This document shows positions 51,178 to 59,347 of a DNA stretch of 64,000 nt, piece by piece. This DNA comes from Paenalcaligenes sp021793095. GTDB taxonomy: Bacteria; Pseudomonadota; Gammaproteobacteria; Burkholderiales; Burkholderiaceae_B. Below the pieces are notes generated by a model. The model ran no database searches and had not been told where the DNA came from. It saw only the letters and a program-made list of their open reading frames with translations. The translations under genes were made by a program, and so were the position numbers. Location of the stretch: assembly GCA_027317645.1 (NCBI GenBank), contig DAHVQS010000007.1, positions 3,793-67,792 on the forward strand. Direction: 5' to 3'. Within the stretch, counting starts at the first letter, position 1. Each line of letters opens with the position of its first letter.

Positions 51178-52302
51178 TCACGCCGAACGGGCAGGTGCTT
51201 TTTTAGGTGGTTTGGGTTTTTTAATGCGTAATCGATGCCACATTAACACCGCCATCAACAACGCAAAAAACAAATGCACTAACCACAAACCCACCTCGAA
51301 AGGCAGCACGCCTTTATTAATCCACCCCCGAGAAAGGTTAATCAAATTCATATAAAGCAGCGCAATTAACCCTGCAATCAGTATGTCGCCACCTCTGCCC
51401 AGCCGCGGATTGACCACGCCCAGGGGAATGGCCAACAAGGCCAGATTTAAAGCTGCTAGCGGCATGGCCAGCCGCCACATCAAATGAGCCTGCGAACCCT
51501 GATCAAACTTATCGATGAGTGAAGGAGTCGGTCGGGCTTTAAGCTGCTGTTCTGCCTGGGAACGAATGGCCTCTGGATCAGTATCCTCATCGCGATTTTC
51601 CATCCGCACACCATAGCGCTCAAAACTAAATAACTGCGCATCGCCCTCGCCCGGCGTTAAATCGTAGCGATGCCCATCCCGCAACACCAAAAAGCGATCG
51701 CCATTATCGGCAATTTCGGTATACGCACTTTCTGCCGTAATTAAATGATGCCATTCCTCACCGAGCACCCGCACGACGACCTGACCAAGTTCATCCTCAT
51801 CATCCAGGGGATCTTCACTAAAAAAGACCCGATCACCGCCCTCGGTTTCTATAAACTCCCCCGTGCTGACCTTGCTAAGATCAGAGCGCAATTCATAGCG
51901 TTGGTGATATTCAGCGATTTGTCGGTAGGCCCAAGGCGCGCCATATAAAGTGAGCGTAGCAATAATCAACGACAAAGGAATGGCACAATATAATATGGGG
52001 CGTATCCAATTGGTCAGAGACAGCCCACTGGAAAACCAGACCACCATCTCAGACTCGCGAAAACTACGGGTCACCGTGGTCAGCACAGCGATAAATAATG
52101 ACACTGATAAAATGACCGGCAGCGCCGTGATACTGGAAAAAACAGCCAGCCCCAAAACCACCTCAGCACCAATCTGACCACTGGCTGCATCGCCCAGCAA
52201 ACGCACTATCAACACGCTTAGCCATACAATGATCAGGGTGGACAAGACCACCCCGCCATGGCTTAATATTTCAGAGATTACGCTTCGTCTAAACAAAGAC
52301 AT
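51178..52302 (-). CDS. lptF: LPS export permease LptF
   Basis: 374-residue inner-membrane subunit of the LptB2FG exporter that extracts lipopolysaccharide for transfer to LptC. It has helices around residues 15-35, 55-80 and 100-120, a periplasmic beta-jellyroll domain (about 130-265), and three C-terminal helices. The N-terminal MSLFRRSVISEILSHGG and later FRESEMVVWFSSGLS resemble LptF rather than LptG. lptG, normally the next gene, is not present here. It ends in a short Lys/Pro-rich tail. Confidence 0.9.
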   Translation of the reverse strand: MSLFRRSVISEILSHGGVVLSTLIIVWLSVLIVRLLGDAASGQIGAEVVLGLAVFSSITALPVILSVSLFIAVLTTVTRSFRESEMVVWFSSGLSLTNWIRPILYCAIPLSLIIATLTLYGAPWAYRQIAEYHQRYELRSDLSKVSTGEFIETEGGDRVFFSEDPLDDEDELGQVVVRVLGEEWHHLITAESAYTEIADNGDRFLVLRDGHRYDLTPGEGDAQLFSFERYGVRMENRDEDTDPEAIRSQAEQQLKARPTPSLIDKFDQGSQAHLMWRLAMPLAALNLALLAIPLGVVNPRLGRGGDILIAGLIALLYMNLINLSRGWINKGVLPFEVGLWLVHLFFALLMAVLMWHRLRIKKPKPPKKAPARSA

Positions 52303-52368
52303 AGACTACACTCATACAAGACAAAATATAAAAACCATATCACTCATCTGCAAAAAGGATCTTTTTAT

Positions 52369-53862
52369 ATGCAACTCAGTACCTTAACCACACCCTCACT
52401 CACAGATGTCGAAACTGCTGCCCTAGCGGTAGGGGTCTTTGCTGACCAAGCGCTCAGCTCAGCGGCCCAGACCCTCGATGAGGCTAGCCAGGGTGCGATT
52501 AGCGCTGTCCTCGAGAGCGAGTTTAAAGCCAAAGCAAAATCCCATATCGTCCTGCGCAACCTACCCGGTATCGCAGCGCAGCGGGTGGTCCTTGTTGGTT
52601 TGGGCAAAAAAGAAAAATATAACACTAAAACCCACTACGAAGCAGAGAATCAATTTGCCAAATACTGCGTGGGGGCCAATTTGGACGATGTAGTGTCCAC
52701 CCTGGCCAGCATTGACTGCGCTGGCTCGTCCTTGCGTACACGTGCCCGTGCCGCGGCCCAAGCCGTCATTGGCAGTACTTATCGCTACGATGCAACACTC
52801 AGCAAAAAGGCTGATCCCATTGCCCTCAATGACTTTAAACTCTGGGCTGCACAAACCCAAGACGCCGAGGCCGAGGCGGGCCTGCGCGAGGGGCATGCCC
52901 TAGGCGAGGGGCAAAACTTTGCACGTTTACTCGGTGATCTCCCCCCCAACGTTTGCACCCCCACCTATCTGGGCGAGCAAGCCAAAGCACTGGCCAAAGA
53001 GTTCCCCGAGGTGAGTGTTGAGGTGCTCGAGAAAAAACAAATCGAAGCCCTCAAAATGGGTGCCTTTCTATCGGTTGCCAAAGGCTCAGCCCAACCTCCT
53101 GTATTTATTGAACTCAAGTACACCCCTGCTGAAAACAGCGATGCCGCACCCATTGTACTGGTTGGCAAGGGGTTGACCTTTGACTCGGGTGGTATTTCTA
53201 TCAAACCCGCCAATAATATGGACGAAATGAAATACGACATGTGCGGTGCTGCCAGCGTACTGGGTACCTTCCGCGCCATCGCCCGCCATGGCCTCAATCG
53301 TCCTGTCATTGGCCTGATCGCCGCCTGCGAAAACATGCCCAGCAGTACTGCCAACAAACCCGGTGATATCGTCACTGCCAAATCCGGTCTGACCATTGAG
53401 GTCATCAATACCGACGCCGAAGGCCGTCTGGTACTTTGTGATGCCCTCACCTACGCCGAGCGCTTTAACCCCGCCGCCGTAGTCAATATGGCCACACTGA
53501 CCGGGGCATGCGTGGTCGCCCTGGGCCACCACAACAGCGGCTTATTTAGCAACAACGAGCAACTGCAAAACGAGCTACTCGAAGCCGCGCGCGAGGCAAA
53601 TGACCCCGCGTGGCCCATGCCCATTGATGACACCTACCAAGAACAGCTCAAGTCCAACTTTGCTGACGTCGCCAACATTGGCACCCCTGGTGCAGGCGCC
53701 ACCACAGCAGCTTGCTTCTTGGCACGTTTTACCGAAAACTACCCTTGGGCTCACCTGGATATCGCCGGCACGGCCTGGGATAGCGGCAGCAACAAAGGGG
53801 CCACAGGGCGTCCTGTCCCCCTACTCTTTAGCTACTTGCTAGACCAAAACAGCGCTGACTAA
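52369..53862 (+). CDS. pepA: Leucyl aminopeptidase (M17, PepA)
   Basis: 497-residue di-metal aminopeptidase, also known as a DNA-binding accessory factor in some bacteria. The M17 signature NTDAEGRLVLCDAL is at about residues 345-358, with metal/catalytic segments VGKGLTFDSGGISIKP and MKYDMCGAASVLG. It is divergent from lptF, the normal proteobacterial arrangement, and followed 34 bases later by holC. Confidence 0.97.
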   Translation: MQLSTLTTPSLTDVETAALAVGVFADQALSSAAQTLDEASQGAISAVLESEFKAKAKSHIVLRNLPGIAAQRVVLVGLGKKEKYNTKTHYEAENQFAKYCVGANLDDVVSTLASIDCAGSSLRTRARAAAQAVIGSTYRYDATLSKKADPIALNDFKLWAAQTQDAEAEAGLREGHALGEGQNFARLLGDLPPNVCTPTYLGEQAKALAKEFPEVSVEVLEKKQIEALKMGAFLSVAKGSAQPPVFIELKYTPAENSDAAPIVLVGKGLTFDSGGISIKPANNMDEMKYDMCGAASVLGTFRAIARHGLNRPVIGLIAACENMPSSTANKPGDIVTAKSGLTIEVINTDAEGRLVLCDALTYAERFNPAAVVNMATLTGACVVALGHHNSGLFSNNEQLQNELLEAAREANDPAWPMPIDDTYQEQLKSNFADVANIGTPGAGATTAACFLARFTENYPWAHLDIAGTAWDSGSNKGATGRPVPLLFSYLLDQNSAD

Positions 53863-53896
53863 CATCACGCTCTAGCCAAACAGTCGAGAGGACTCC

Positions 53897-54352
53897 ATGC
53901 GCGTTGATTTTCATTTTGGTGCCCAAAACCGATTTCGCGATAGCTGCTTTATTTTGCAAAAGCATTTCTTTGCGGGAAAACAGTTTTTGGTTTACCTCAG
54001 TGACCCACGCGCACTGGCTCATTTTGATCGACTGCTGTGGGGTTTTCAGCCAACGGCCTTTGTACCACATGCCATGGCAGATGCCCCACAGGCTGCACAA
54101 GCACCCATTATCTTGTGCCACCAACCCGCCCAACTAGAAACAGCACAACAATGGCTCAACCAACCCTGGGTATTTAATCTGGATAATGAAATAGTCCCCA
54201 TACAACCTCAGAGCCAACGCATCCTCGAGGTGGTCTCCACCGAGGAACAATGCCGACAACATGCTCGCCAACGCTGGCGCCACTACCAGACACAAGGCTA
54301 CGACCTACAGGCTCAGGAACTTCGTTCCCGCTCGGCAGTCCAAACTAAATAA
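53897..54352 (+). CDS. holC: DNA polymerase III chi subunit
   Basis: 151-residue protein linking the clamp loader to single-stranded DNA-binding protein. The N-terminal MRVDFHFGAQNRFRDSCFIL and RLLWGFQPTAFVPHAMA and the W-x-x-Y-x-x-x-G-Y-like RWRHYQTQGYDL end fit HolC. Its position right after pepA is conserved. Confidence 0.9.
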   Translation: MRVDFHFGAQNRFRDSCFILQKHFFAGKQFLVYLSDPRALAHFDRLLWGFQPTAFVPHAMADAPQAAQAPIILCHQPAQLETAQQWLNQPWVFNLDNEIVPIQPQSQRILEVVSTEEQCRQHARQRWRHYQTQGYDLQAQELRSRSAVQTK

Positions 54353-54416
54353 CCCGCTCCCTCAATGGTATTAACAACAGGCTCATCTAGGTGTTTGCCT
54401 AGGTTGCTTGGCGGGT
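54352..54416 (+). promoter_or_regulatory. Structured spacer between holC and the BI-1 gene
   Basis: ACCCGC (54352-54357) and GCGGGT (54411-54416) enclose an inner hairpin CTAGG (54387-54391)/CCTAG (54398-54402). The last base of the holC stop is part of the first arm. A further small dyad TTCAG/CTGAA lies at 54422-54445. No U-run follows, so the role is unclear: leader, processing site or inefficient terminator. Confidence 0.35.
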
Positions 54417-54473
54417 AAAGATTCAGTTATTCTATAGAGCTGAAACAATTCTAGCTTTTAAGGACACACAATC

Positions 54474-55169
54474 ATGAGTGAATTTCGTTCTAATATCCAT
54501 GCCACGACGCGCACACAGTCGCAGGTCGCGCGCAATCGGGTATTACGCAACACCTACTGGCTATTAACTCTATCGATGATCCCAACGGTCATCGGTGCCT
54601 ACTTGGGGCTTAGCCTTAACCTTGGCGCAGCCATGGCCACCAGCCCCGGGATGTCGCTGATCCTGTTTTTTGCCGGTGCCTTTGGGCTCATGTTTTTAGT
54701 CGAAAAAAACAAAAACAACAGCATGGGCGTAGTCTTCCTACTCGCCTTTACTTTCTTCATGGGCATTATGCTCTCGCGCTTGCTCGGCTTTGTGCTTGGC
54801 TTTCAAAACGGCACACAGCTCATCATGCTCGCCTTTGGCGGCACGGGCGCAGTGTTTTTTGCCATGGCATCGGTTGCCAGCACCACCAAACGCGACTTTA
54901 GCCACCTACAACGCTTCCTCTTTACGGGCGTCGTCATCCTGATTGTGGCTGCGGTTGCCAACGTATTTTTACAAATTCCAGCGTTGATGCTGACGGTTTC
55001 GGTCTTGGCCATTGCCATCTTTTCGGCCTTCCTGCTCGTTGACTTGCAGCGCATCATCAACGGCGGCGAGACCAACTACATCACCGCCACCCTAGCGTTG
55101 TACCTGAGCTTATACAACATCTTTAGCAACCTGCTCGCCCTACTGGGCATCTTTGGGGGCCAAGAGTAA
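54474..55169 (+). CDS. Bax inhibitor-1 family membrane protein (YccA-like)
   Basis: 231 residues with seven hydrophobic helices, the BI-1/YccA/YbhL pattern. It begins with a short cytoplasmic stretch (RNRVLRNTYWLLTLSMIPT) and contains the family aspartate segment FSAFLLVDLQRIINGGETNYITA. YccA proteins interact with the FtsH protease; homologues conduct Ca2+ ions. The start ATG at 54474 follows AAGGACAC. A terminator follows. Confidence 0.92.
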   Translation: MSEFRSNIHATTRTQSQVARNRVLRNTYWLLTLSMIPTVIGAYLGLSLNLGAAMATSPGMSLILFFAGAFGLMFLVEKNKNNSMGVVFLLAFTFFMGIMLSRLLGFVLGFQNGTQLIMLAFGGTGAVFFAMASVASTTKRDFSHLQRFLFTGVVILIVAAVANVFLQIPALMLTVSVLAIAIFSAFLLVDLQRIINGGETNYITATLALYLSLYNIFSNLLALLGIFGGQE

Positions 55170-55227
55170 ACCCACCATTTCGACGGGTCACTCAAACAGC
55201 AGTGACCAACGAGCACAGCTAAACCAA

Positions 55228-55256
55228 AACGCCCACCTACCCGTGGGCGTTTTTTA
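55228..55256 (+). terminator. Rho-independent terminator after the BI-1 gene
   Basis: AACGCCCAC (55228-55236) and GTGGGCGTT (55243-55251) form a perfect nine-base stem with a six-base loop, followed by TTTTT. Confidence 0.92.
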
Positions 55257-55277
55257 TGTGCACTCAAAAGCCACCTA

Positions 55278-55358
55278 ACCAGAACCCCCTAGAAGACCAG
55301 AAACCCTAGAGGATCAGAAAGCCCAGAAGGCTAGAAAGGCCGGAAAGACTAGAGAGCA
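55278..55358. repeat. Degenerate short tandem repeat, about 9-base period
   Basis: About nine imperfect units of the form CCAGAAACC / CTAGAAAGG follow one another, such as CCAGAAACC, CTAGAGGAT, CAGAAAGCC, CAGAAGGCT, AGAAAGGCC. It is purine-rich on the plus strand and lies between the BI-1 terminator and the eamA stop, in the convergent spacer. Slippage-generated sequence is the simplest reading. Confidence 0.6.
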
Positions 55359-55369
55359 GCCAGCTTTAC

Positions 55370-56266
55370 TTAAGAGCGCCGTACCGTCCTCCAAACGCCC
55401 TCTGCCACCAAAAACCCAACCGCGATCCAAATCGGGATGTAAGTCCACCATTCCCCGGATTCTATGGGCTCACCGAGTAATAGGAAGGCAACCCAAAATA
55501 ATAATACCGGTTCGACGTAGCCAAGTAGGCCAAACAGCCCCATAGGCAGTTTTCGACTGGCGGCAATATAACTAAATAAGGCGATGGCACTGATCATGCC
55601 AAAGAAAGGCACTTGCCAAAAAAAGCGCGGATGTTGTGCAAAGAGATGTAGGCTACTTTGCCCCTCTGTCCCGATCATGCTCGAAAGCACAATATAAATA
55701 CTGGGGATCAGCAAAATGATGAAATCAAACCATAGGGAGACGATGGTGCCGACTTTGAGGTGGCGGCGCAGGACAAAATAAGGGGGGTATCCCAGGGCAA
55801 CAAGGGCGGTCGCCCAAGAGAAGCTATGCGTGCGCCAGAGTTCGTGCAGTACCCCTGAGGCGGCAAAGAATACGGCACACCATTGCCACACACTCAGGCG
55901 TTCTTTGTACAGTATCTGTCCCACGAGCACCATCGAGAGCGGCAATAAAAAATACCCCATCGAGACATCTAGGGCGCGGTGATTTAAGGGGGCCCATACA
56001 AATAACCATAGTTGCACCCCAAATAAAAAGGCACTGAGCAAGGACAGCAATAAAAAACGTCCCTCTGTGCACAAACGTTTAGCCACTGCCCCTATTTCTG
56101 GCCAGCGGCGGGTTTGATGCACAATCACAGCCAAGGCGGGCACACCTAGGAAGATGCGCCAAGCAAAGAGATCAGCTCCTTCCAAAGGGTACAACAGGGC
56201 TGAAGCATAGTACACCAATGCAAAGAGCACCGATGCAGATACAGATAAAGCAACGCCAGGGTTCAT
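55370..56266 (-). CDS. RarD/EamA-family transporter
   Basis: 298-residue inner-membrane protein with about ten helices. The N-terminal LFALVYYASALLYPLEGADLFAWRIFLGVPAL is characteristic of the RarD subgroup of DMT transporters, and the end has the LLGYVEPVLLFWVAFLLLGE second-repeat motif. Substrate unknown. It is the last gene of the minus-strand run from rseB and begins six bases after recO. Confidence 0.88.
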   Translation of the reverse strand: MNPGVALSVSASVLFALVYYASALLYPLEGADLFAWRIFLGVPALAVIVHQTRRWPEIGAVAKRLCTEGRFLLLSLLSAFLFGVQLWLFVWAPLNHRALDVSMGYFLLPLSMVLVGQILYKERLSVWQWCAVFFAASGVLHELWRTHSFSWATALVALGYPPYFVLRRHLKVGTIVSLWFDFIILLIPSIYIVLSSMIGTEGQSSLHLFAQHPRFFWQVPFFGMISAIALFSYIAASRKLPMGLFGLLGYVEPVLLFWVAFLLLGEPIESGEWWTYIPIWIAVGFLVAEGVWRTVRRS

Positions 56267-56272
56267 TGGTTT

Positions 56273-56860
56273 TTATAAGCTAAAAAGTTCACGCAAGACC
56301 TGCCGCGTGCGCAAAGGCCGCCCGATTAAATGATCGATGCGTGCCCGTAGTGCTTGACGCAATGTAGGATCCGTACGAAAGGCCTCTAAAGTGGGTTGCT
56401 CGCCGTCAAACCCATAGCCTGTTTCCTGCAATAAAATCCATTCAAAGCGGCGTAAAATAGGGGCAACAGATTCAGGTGCCTGACACAGGGCACCCAGTGT
56501 TTCTTCGTAGGTGGCGAATAGTTGCGGATACGGATCTTCCTTGGGCAGCAGCATTAGCAGTAGCTCATTGAGATACCAGGCAGATAACATGGTTGAGCCA
56601 GGCAACGGGTGCAGTTGCAAAAGCTCTGCTGTGGTGAGCGTTTTTACCTCGCCCGTGCCTGTCCAGCCAACCTCTATCGCCTGAAATGAAAGCAACACCG
56701 CTTTGAGGCGTGAATACGGGCGTTTGGCGCCCTTGGCGACAATGGGCAAAAGACCGTGCGTTTGTGTAAACAGTTGGGCGATGAGCGAGGTTTCACGCCA
56801 ATCGATGGTATGCAAAACATAGGCGCGCGCCCCATGTACACGCTGACTGCGGCGTGACAT
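56273..56860 (-). CDS. recO: DNA repair protein RecO (short form)
   Basis: 195-residue RecFOR mediator that anneals DNA strands and loads RecA. It has the N-terminal OB-fold region (ARAYVLHTIDWRETSLIAQLFTQTHG, VAKGAKRP) and helical C-terminal part including LNELLLMLLPKEDPYPQLF and LQETGYGFD. E. coli RecO is 242 residues; here the region after GYGFD is about 45 residues shorter, lacking the usual loop segment. The ATG at 56858-56860 is two bases after the era stop; an upstream in-frame start lies within era. Confidence 0.9.
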   Translation of the reverse strand: MSRRSQRVHGARAYVLHTIDWRETSLIAQLFTQTHGLLPIVAKGAKRPYSRLKAVLLSFQAIEVGWTGTGEVKTLTTAELLQLHPLPGSTMLSAWYLNELLLMLLPKEDPYPQLFATYEETLGALCQAPESVAPILRRFEWILLQETGYGFDGEQPTLEAFRTDPTLRQALRARIDHLIGRPLRTRQVLRELFSL

Positions 56861-56862
56861 TT

Positions 56863-57753
56863 TTATTCGTAGCCCAACTCGCGCAACTGCGCCTCGGTGG
56901 CCTGCCACCCTCGTCGTACTTTGACGAACACCTCAAGGTACACTGGCTTGTCCAGCATGCGGGCAATGTCTTGGCGAGCCTCAGAGGCAATACGCTTCAT
57001 GTGTAGGCCCTCTTTACCCAACAGTATTGGGCGGTGCGATTCACGCTCAACCAGTACACAGGCCGCGATATGCACCCCTTTATCATCCTCTTGCCAGTGC
57101 TCGATAAATACCGTGCAGCCATAGGGCAGCTCATCCCCCACCAGACGAAATATCTTTTCGCGCAGTAACTCAGCAGCAATAAAACGCATCGGGCGATCGG
57201 TGAGGGTCTCTTCATCAAAGAAAGGGGGAGACTCGGGTAAATAGCTGCCTATCTGATCGAGCAGCACATCAAGCTGGGTCCGGCGCCAAGCGCTCACTGG
57301 CACAACTTCTGCATAGTCAAAGCGCTGCATGAGTTTTTCTATATAGGGCAGCAACACCGTTTTATCTTTGACTCTGTCAATTTTATTCAATACCGCAATG
57401 ACTGGGGTGTTATCGGGCAGTAAATCAACGACCTGTGCATCCTCTGATGTCCAGACATTGGCCTCGAGGACGTGCAGCACCACGTCAACATCACCGAGCG
57501 TTTTGGTCACCACTCTATTCATCATGCGGTTCATCGCCCCTTTGTGGCGCGTCTGAAAGCCGGGTGTATCCACAAACACAAACTGCTCATCTTCGCGGGT
57601 GAGGACACTATGAATACGGTGTCGGGTGGTTTGCGCCTTTCTAGAGACGATTGAGACCTTGGCCCCGACCAGGGCATTGGTCAAAGTGGATTTCCCTACA
57701 TTTGGGCGCCCCACCACGGCGACAAAGCCACACTTGAATGCTGATTCAGTCAT
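56863..57753 (-). CDS. era: GTPase Era
   Basis: 296-residue essential GTPase for 30S assembly and 16S 3' end maturation. Motifs: G1 GRPNVGKST, G3 DTPGFQTRHKG, G4 NKIDRV, and a C-terminal KH domain with GKEGLHMKRIASEARQDI. Its ATG overlaps the rnc stop as ATGA. Part of the conserved lepB-rnc-era-recO group. Confidence 0.97.
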   Translation of the reverse strand: MTESAFKCGFVAVVGRPNVGKSTLTNALVGAKVSIVSRKAQTTRHRIHSVLTREDEQFVFVDTPGFQTRHKGAMNRMMNRVVTKTLGDVDVVLHVLEANVWTSEDAQVVDLLPDNTPVIAVLNKIDRVKDKTVLLPYIEKLMQRFDYAEVVPVSAWRRTQLDVLLDQIGSYLPESPPFFDEETLTDRPMRFIAAELLREKIFRLVGDELPYGCTVFIEHWQEDDKGVHIAACVLVERESHRPILLGKEGLHMKRIASEARQDIARMLDKPVYLEVFVKVRRGWQATEAQLRELGYE

Positions 57754-58445
57754 GAAGCACCTTTTCGCTGTTTCTGTTCTTTGATTGCCGTAATCGCGAG
57801 CGCTGCGGCTGCCTGTTCGGCGGCGCGGCGGCTACGCCCCTGAGCCTGAGTAGTGATCTCGAGCTGCTTGATGGCGCAGCTCACCGTAAAAGTCTGCTTA
57901 TGGGCGGCCCCTTCGGTGGCGATCACCGTATACACCGGTAAATCAATGCGCAGTCCCTGAACAATTTCTTGTAATAAGGTTTTGGCATCCTTGCCCAGGG
58001 TTTTGGGGTCTAGCTCTTTAATTAATGGGTCATACAGCTGCTGGATGACCTGATGCACCACCGCAAACCCACCATCCAGATAAATCGCCCCTAAAATGGC
58101 TTCGAGCGCATCGGACAAGATAGAGGGACGATTAAACCCTCCGCTCTTGAGCTCACCTTCGCCCAAACGTAATAGCTCTGAAAGCTGCAGTTTCTGGGCC
58201 AACTGCGCAAGGGTGTCTTGCTTGACAAGACTGGCGCGCACCCTGGATAGATCGCCCTCGTCAATGCGTTGAAATTGCTCGAATAACAAGGCAGCCACTA
58301 CAAAGTTTAGCACCCCATCGCCCAAAAACTCGAGTCGCTCGTTATGCTTGGCCGCGTAACTGCGATGAGTCAAAGCTTGCAACAGTAATTCACGTTGCTG
58401 GAACTGATAATTTAAAGCCTTTTGCAGGGTATCCAGTGCTGGCAT
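57750..58445 (-). CDS. rnc: Ribonuclease III
   Basis: 231-residue dsRNA endonuclease for rRNA and mRNA processing. The signature block is RLEFLGDGVLNFVVAALLF (Gly where most have Ser before VLN), and the C-terminal dsRBD covers about residues 155-225. Its ATG shares one base with the lepB stop (TGATG) and its stop overlaps era, so three genes are translationally coupled. Confidence 0.96.
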   Translation of the reverse strand: MPALDTLQKALNYQFQQRELLLQALTHRSYAAKHNERLEFLGDGVLNFVVAALLFEQFQRIDEGDLSRVRASLVKQDTLAQLAQKLQLSELLRLGEGELKSGGFNRPSILSDALEAILGAIYLDGGFAVVHQVIQQLYDPLIKELDPKTLGKDAKTLLQEIVQGLRIDLPVYTVIATEGAAHKQTFTVSCAIKQLEITTQAQGRSRRAAEQAAAALAITAIKEQKQRKGAS

Positions 58446-59329
58446 CAGTGAAAACGTCCTATACGCCCAAAGTCGTTAAAATTCATCCAAATGAAAAATG
58501 CTCGACCAACAATATTTTCCTCGGGCACAAACCCCCAAAAGCGACTGTCTAAGCTGTTATCACGATTATCGCCCATCACAAAATATGCATTCTCAGGCAC
58601 CTCGCAGCGCACGCTGCTATGTCGGTATTCGCACTGCTCAAAATGGGGAAAGCGCACAATGGGGGTAATATGCAAATTGACCTTTGGATTCACCAAAATA
58701 TCATTGGTCTCATCACCTAAGTGCTCTTGGTATTGATTGATATATTGGGCCCTGTCGGGCTCATAATAGTCACCATCGCGCACCTGTTTCACCTCGGTGC
58801 CATTGAGATATAAGCGTTGGTTTTTATATTCAACCACATCCCCTGGTGTGCCCACAACCCGTTTGATGTAATCAATATCGGTATTTAAAGGATATTTAAA
58901 CACCAGCACGTCGCCTACTTTGGGCTCATTGACCGAGATGATTTTTTTGTTCACTACTGGCAATCGAATGCCATAGTCGAACTTATTAACCAAAATAAAA
59001 TCACCATTTTGCAAGGTGGGCAGCATAGAACCAGAAGGGATACGGAAGGGTTCAACCACAAAGGAGCGCAATACAAATACAAATAAAATCACGGGAAAAA
59101 AGCTGGCCCCGTACTCTATCCACCAAGGCACGCGTGCCGCACGGTCGTAGGTGGTTTTCTCGAGCGCAGCGCGCTCATCAGCAGACATGCTGCCCACAGC
59201 GGGTAGAGCGGCAACCGCCTGTTCGCCTTTTTGGCGACGCTTTTTAACATGGAAAAAACGATCGTAAAACCATACGATGCCCGTCAACACGAGCAAGACA
59301 AACAGTATTAAGGCAAAATCCCAATGCAT
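58445..59329 (-). CDS. lepB: Signal peptidase I
   Basis: 294-residue inner-membrane protease that removes Sec and Tat signal peptides. One N-terminal helix (FALILFVLLVLTGIVWFY), a second hydrophobic segment near residues 77-92, catalytic serine in RIPSGSMLPTLQNGD and lysine in DYIKRVVGTPGD, and the box E motif VMGDNRDNSLDSRFWGFVP. Position between lepA and rnc is the conserved one. Confidence 0.96.
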   Translation of the reverse strand: MHWDFALILFVLLVLTGIVWFYDRFFHVKKRRQKGEQAVAALPAVGSMSADERAALEKTTYDRAARVPWWIEYGASFFPVILFVFVLRSFVVEPFRIPSGSMLPTLQNGDFILVNKFDYGIRLPVVNKKIISVNEPKVGDVLVFKYPLNTDIDYIKRVVGTPGDVVEYKNQRLYLNGTEVKQVRDGDYYEPDRAQYINQYQEHLGDETNDILVNPKVNLHITPIVRFPHFEQCEYRHSSVRCEVPENAYFVMGDNRDNSLDSRFWGFVPEENIVGRAFFIWMNFNDFGRIGRFH

Positions 59330-59347
59330 GCGCCAACCTTTAGGTGA

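Noticed and set aside
51121..51200. A second reading frame at the lptF end that would add a tail ending LESIDQSLT after a -1 shift near the A-run.
   Set aside because: The in-frame LptF tail ends normally in a Lys/Pro-rich stretch, and the alternative reads into the likely terminator. There is no evidence for a frameshift.
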